A stretch of 18,516 bases of DNA from JBBSEZ01 sp038239195 (GTDB taxonomy: Bacteria; Planctomycetota; Planctomycetia; Gemmatales; Gemmataceae), in NCBI GenBank assembly GCA_038239195.1, contig JBBSEZ010000176.1:1-18516 (forward strand), given 5' to 3'. Positions 16,601-18,516 of this stretch are shown one piece after another. The position numbers were made by a program, and so were the translations under genes. Each line of letters starts with the position of its first letter. Position 1 is the first letter of the stretch. The notes beneath the pieces are model-generated. The model saw only the letters and a list, made by a program, of their open reading frames with translations, searched no databases and had not been told where the DNA came from.

Positions 16601-17141
16601 GACCAGCGTGACGCCGTTCTCTCCCCGCGCCCTCGACCGCGAGCTGGCGGGGACGGTGGTGGCGCTGGCGCGGCACGGGCACGCGCCGCTGACGCCCCCG
16701 CGCGGCGCGCAGGCCATCCTGCAAGAGCGCGGGCGGCTCGACTTCGTGCTGAGCGCTTTGCCCGAGCGCGCGGCCTCCCATTTGTTGCAGACGGGCCCGG
16801 AGGTGGAAGAGGTGCGCCAGCGGCTGCGGGCGCGGGTGGCGCAGCTACTGGACGAGTGGGAGAAGATCGCCCACGAACAACAGCAGGTCGGCGGGCAGTT
16901 GCAGTACCTGATCGAGGTGGGGGCGGCGCAGCGCTTGCTCTACGAGTTTTTGCACCTCGAACTCAGGCGCTTGCCGCCGAGGCACCAGAAGTTTCGGGCC
17001 AACCGCTCGATGCGCGACGTGGAGCCGAGCGTCAACCTGTGGGTCAAGACGCTGGACAACGCGGCCGCGGAGGACGAGTTGTGCGCAAGGCACGCACCGG
17101 CACCTGGCCCCACGGTTAGGTGCGCCAGAGCCAGGTCGTGA
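13695..17141 (+). pseudogene. drmA: drmA remnant, DISARM helicase-domain protein
   Basis: The GTG at 13695 follows GAGGAG. The start VTSCEVRANLVHALGLDLIGPD and VLPQSPSRWYLTGFLVPLD fit DrmA. The first segment ends in an amber stop (14217-14219) beside a quasi-palindrome. Sequence resumes in another frame at GTRSVAVFLVNRRKPQPDETRDAG (about 14252) and shifts again near 14465, where two bases of a CACAAC-like stretch seem lost (AVG then NVATRAVLGPEG). From there the frame is open to TGA at 17139-17141. It holds Walker A FFPTGGGKTEAY (about 15000-15033), a four-cysteine zinc ribbon (CPWCG...CVNRRC), the DELH box (15711-15722), STATVRR, and the helicase C motifs SVGLDVTR and QATSRVGRD. The core is well conserved, so damage is limited to the first quarter and may be recent. 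Confidence 0.85.
14228..14263. repeat. Nested quasi-palindrome in drmA
   Basis: GGAGCGCGTTCCC (14236-14248) and its exact reverse complement (14251-14263) are separated by two bases. A second palindrome, GCGCTCC-A-GGAGCGC (14228-14242), overlaps the left arm. The right arm encodes the expected drmA residues GTRS, so the left arm appears to be the added inverted copy. Confidence 0.8.
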
Positions 17142-17776
17142 CTACGTTCGGCCCCGGCTCGCTGGCGCGCGAGGTGAGCTGGCTGCCGGCGGTGGAGAAC
17201 CGGGGCGAGGGCGTCTTCCTCGGCTTCAAGAAGTCGGCCCTCGAGGAGTGGGCGCGGAAGGCCGCCGTGGTCCGGCGCGGCCAGGACCTGCTCGCCGGGT
17301 TCGACGCCTGGAAAGGCGACCACCCGAAGAACGATCGCAAGTTTCCGGGCCTGCCCTACTACCTCCTCCATTCGCTATCGCATTTGCTGATCGCGGCGGT
17401 GGCGCTGGAGTGCGGCTACCCGGCCAGTTCGATTCGCGAGCGCGTCTACGCCGGCGAGACGGGCTACGGCATCTTGCTGTACACCGGCTCGCCGGACGCG
17501 GAGGGGACGCTGGGCGGGCTGGTGGAGACGGGGCGGCATGTGCATCGACACCTGCGCGCGGCGCTGGAGCTTGCCGGGCTGTGCTCCAACGATCCGGTGT
17601 GCGCGCAGCACGCGCCGGCCAACGCGCTGGAGCGGCGCTTCCTGGCGGGGGCGGCTTGCCACGGTTGCTTGCTGATCGCCGAGACGTCGTGCGAGCAGTT
17701 CAACGATTTCCTCGACCGGGCCTTGGTGGTGCCGACGGTGGAGGAAGAAGGGGCGGCGTTCTTTGCGGAGACGTGA
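17081..17776 (+). pseudogene. drmB: drmB remnant with DUF1998 domain
   Basis: A GTG at 17081, inside the end of drmA, opens VRKARTGTWPHG, then an amber stop (17117-17119). It continues in frame with VRQSQVVTTFGPGSL, the typical DrmB N-terminus. Directly after that (near 17175) it jumps to SWLPAVENRGEGVFLGF, which in full-length DrmB lies several hundred residues further on. The rest is a good DUF1998 domain: FPGLPYYLLHSLSHLL, ALECGYPASSIRERVY, GILLYTGSPDAEGTLGGLV, LCSNDPVCAQHAP, GAACHGCLLIAETSCEQ with conserved cysteines, and NDFLDRALVVPT. DrmB is usually about 600 residues; here at most 218 can be made from the GTG at 17120. DrmA and DrmB form the core complex of DISARM, so loss of the centre should abolish function. 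Confidence 0.8.
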
Positions 17777-17782
17777 GAGGGC

Positions 17783-17804
17783 TCGCGCGAAACGACAAGC
17801 AAGA
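17783..17804 (+). repeat. Left 22-bp inverted repeat flanking the RAYT gene
   Basis: This is a perfect reverse complement of 18413-18434. It contains CGCGCGAAACGACAAGCAAG (17784-17803) and begins 7 bases after the drmB stop. A further five G bases just inside pair with C bases inside the right copy. Confidence 0.9.
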
Positions 17805-17816
17805 AAGGGGGCGCGC

Positions 17817-18401
17817 GTGGTGGTCGGGCATCACCTGATCTGGACGGCATACGGGTGGTGGTTGCCGAACGATCCGCGCGGGAGTACCTCGCGCGAGGTT
17901 CGCGTGGAGCGCATTGCCGAGTTGGGGGAGTTGCATCACGGACGAAAGGAGCGACAGCCGCAGAGCGAAGAGCTGCGCCGCTTCTCCCGGGACGCGCGGG
18001 AGGCGCTCAAGCACTCACTGGTGAAGTTCGACGAGGAGGACGTTCGGATCATCGCGGAGAGCCTCGGCCGGACCATTCGGGAGCCGAACTGGACGTGCTA
18101 CGCCTGCGCGATCATGCCGGACCACGTTCACGCGCTGATTCGCCGGCATCGAGATCGTGGGGAGCAGATGATCGAGTTGATGCAGCAGGCGACGCGCCAG
18201 GCCCTTGTGACGGCGCAACGGCGCGACGAGACGCATCCCGTCTGGGGCGGCCCGGGCTGGGACGTGTTCCTGAACGCGCGCAAGGACATGGAGCGCATCG
18301 TCGAGTACGTCCGCGCGAACCCGACGAAGATCGGCCTCCCCGAACAGCGCTGGCCCTTCGTGAAGGAGTACGATGGCTGGCTCCCGCGCCCCTCGTTCTG
18401 A
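17817..18401 (+). CDS. RAYT-like (Y1 / IS200-related) transposase
   Basis: A 194-residue protein beginning at GTG 17817, after AAAGGGGG; the reading frame is open further upstream into the end of drmB. VGHHLIWTAYGWWLPNDPRGS at the start, CYACAIMPDHVHALI (the HUH motif, His-Val-His) and a C-terminal YVRANPTKIGLPEQRWPFV are typical of REP-associated tyrosine transposases. The likely catalytic Tyr is in the helix around LMQQATRQALV or in IVEYVRANP; I cannot fix it by eye. These enzymes cut single-stranded DNA at small hairpin repeats. The gene is intact and sits between perfect 22-bp inverted repeats whose right copy holds a palindrome. It occupies the place where drmC would be expected. Confidence 0.8.
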   Translation: MVVGHHLIWTAYGWWLPNDPRGSTSREVRVERIAELGELHHGRKERQPQSEELRRFSRDAREALKHSLVKFDEEDVRIIAESLGRTIREPNWTCYACAIMPDHVHALIRRHRDRGEQMIELMQQATRQALVTAQRRDETHPVWGGPGWDVFLNARKDMERIVEYVRANPTKIGLPEQRWPFVKEYDGWLPRPSF

Positions 18402-18412
18402 GGGCCCCCCCA

Positions 18413-18434
18413 TCTTGCTTGTCGTTTCGCGCGA
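18413..18434 (-). repeat. Right 22-bp inverted repeat with internal palindrome
   Basis: This is the perfect inverted partner of 17783-17804. Its outer end lies in the 14-bp palindrome GTTTCGCGCGAAAC (about 18424-18437), able to form a hairpin such as RAYT enzymes recognise. Confidence 0.9.
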
Positions 18435-18440
18435 AACCTC

Positions 18441-18516
18441 CCGCGGGGCACCCCCCCCACCAGTTGGGGGGGGCCCCCCCCCCGCGGGGGGTTGTTGGCG
18501 GCGCCAGGCTCCATCC
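18441..18516. other. Low-complexity C/G-run end of window
   Basis: Runs of 8-10 C or G alternate (for example 18451-18458 and 18466-18473) and form GC-only palindromes around CCGCGG. No gene is seen. It could be a hairpin repeat next to the transposase or an assembly artefact. Confidence 0.4.

Noticed and set aside
7322..17119. Amber recoding as the explanation of the broken drm genes
   Set aside because: Frameshifts, a lost Walker A lysine, the inserted element and large deletions cannot be repaired by read-through, and the toxin gene uses TAG as a normal end. Kept only as an observation.
18441..18516. Strong terminator hairpin
   Set aside because: The pairing is between C and G homopolymers without a T tract; such runs at a sequence end may be artefacts.

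Overview
This is a very GC-rich window with dense, closely packed genes. I infer a planctomycete, most likely Gemmataceae or a relative. The reasons are a protein kinase whose DFG motif reads DWG and which is fused through one membrane helix to a long TPR array with a WLRADL / LPEAERAGWR-type tail, a Uma2 protein, a secreted polysaccharide-deacetylase-like protein, a C-rich short repeat with inverted ends, and a RAYT-like transposase. This is recognition from memory, not a database match.

Left part (1-7006), apparently healthy genes. The 3' end of a Uma2-family gene meets, tail to tail, a minus-strand SDR-type L-threonine 3-dehydrogenase. A divergent promoter region separates that gene from the kinase-TPR gene (1453-5430). 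A deacetylase-like gene with a signal peptide (5474-7006) follows after 43 bases and may be co-transcribed with the kinase.

Right part (7166-17776), a ruined class 1 DISARM phage-defence locus in the canonical order drmD, drmMI, drmA, drmB. Every gene carries disabling lesions. drmD has an amber stop, a lost Walker A lysine and large deletions. drmMI has a 141-bp inverted-repeat element with a stop inside it, a frameshift, an amber stop, eroded motif I and a lost C-terminus. drmA has an amber stop next to a quasi-palindrome and a 2-base deletion, but an intact helicase core. drmB has an early amber stop and has lost most of its middle. No drmC (PLD) is seen; a RAYT-like transposase with a 22-bp perfect inverted repeat stands at that end.

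Between drmMI and drmA (about 10735-13694) lies an unrelated block. It holds a tRNA-like remnant, an AT-rich patch with promoter and operator-like signals, a small ribbon-helix-helix-like protein paired with a two-helix membrane protein, and a minus-strand toxin-antitoxin pair (DUF433 antitoxin, PIN-like toxin) whose antitoxin is frameshifted. I read the right part as a decaying defence island that has been a repeated target for small mobile pieces. No intact new system is evident. The RHH plus membrane-protein pair is the least explained intact unit.
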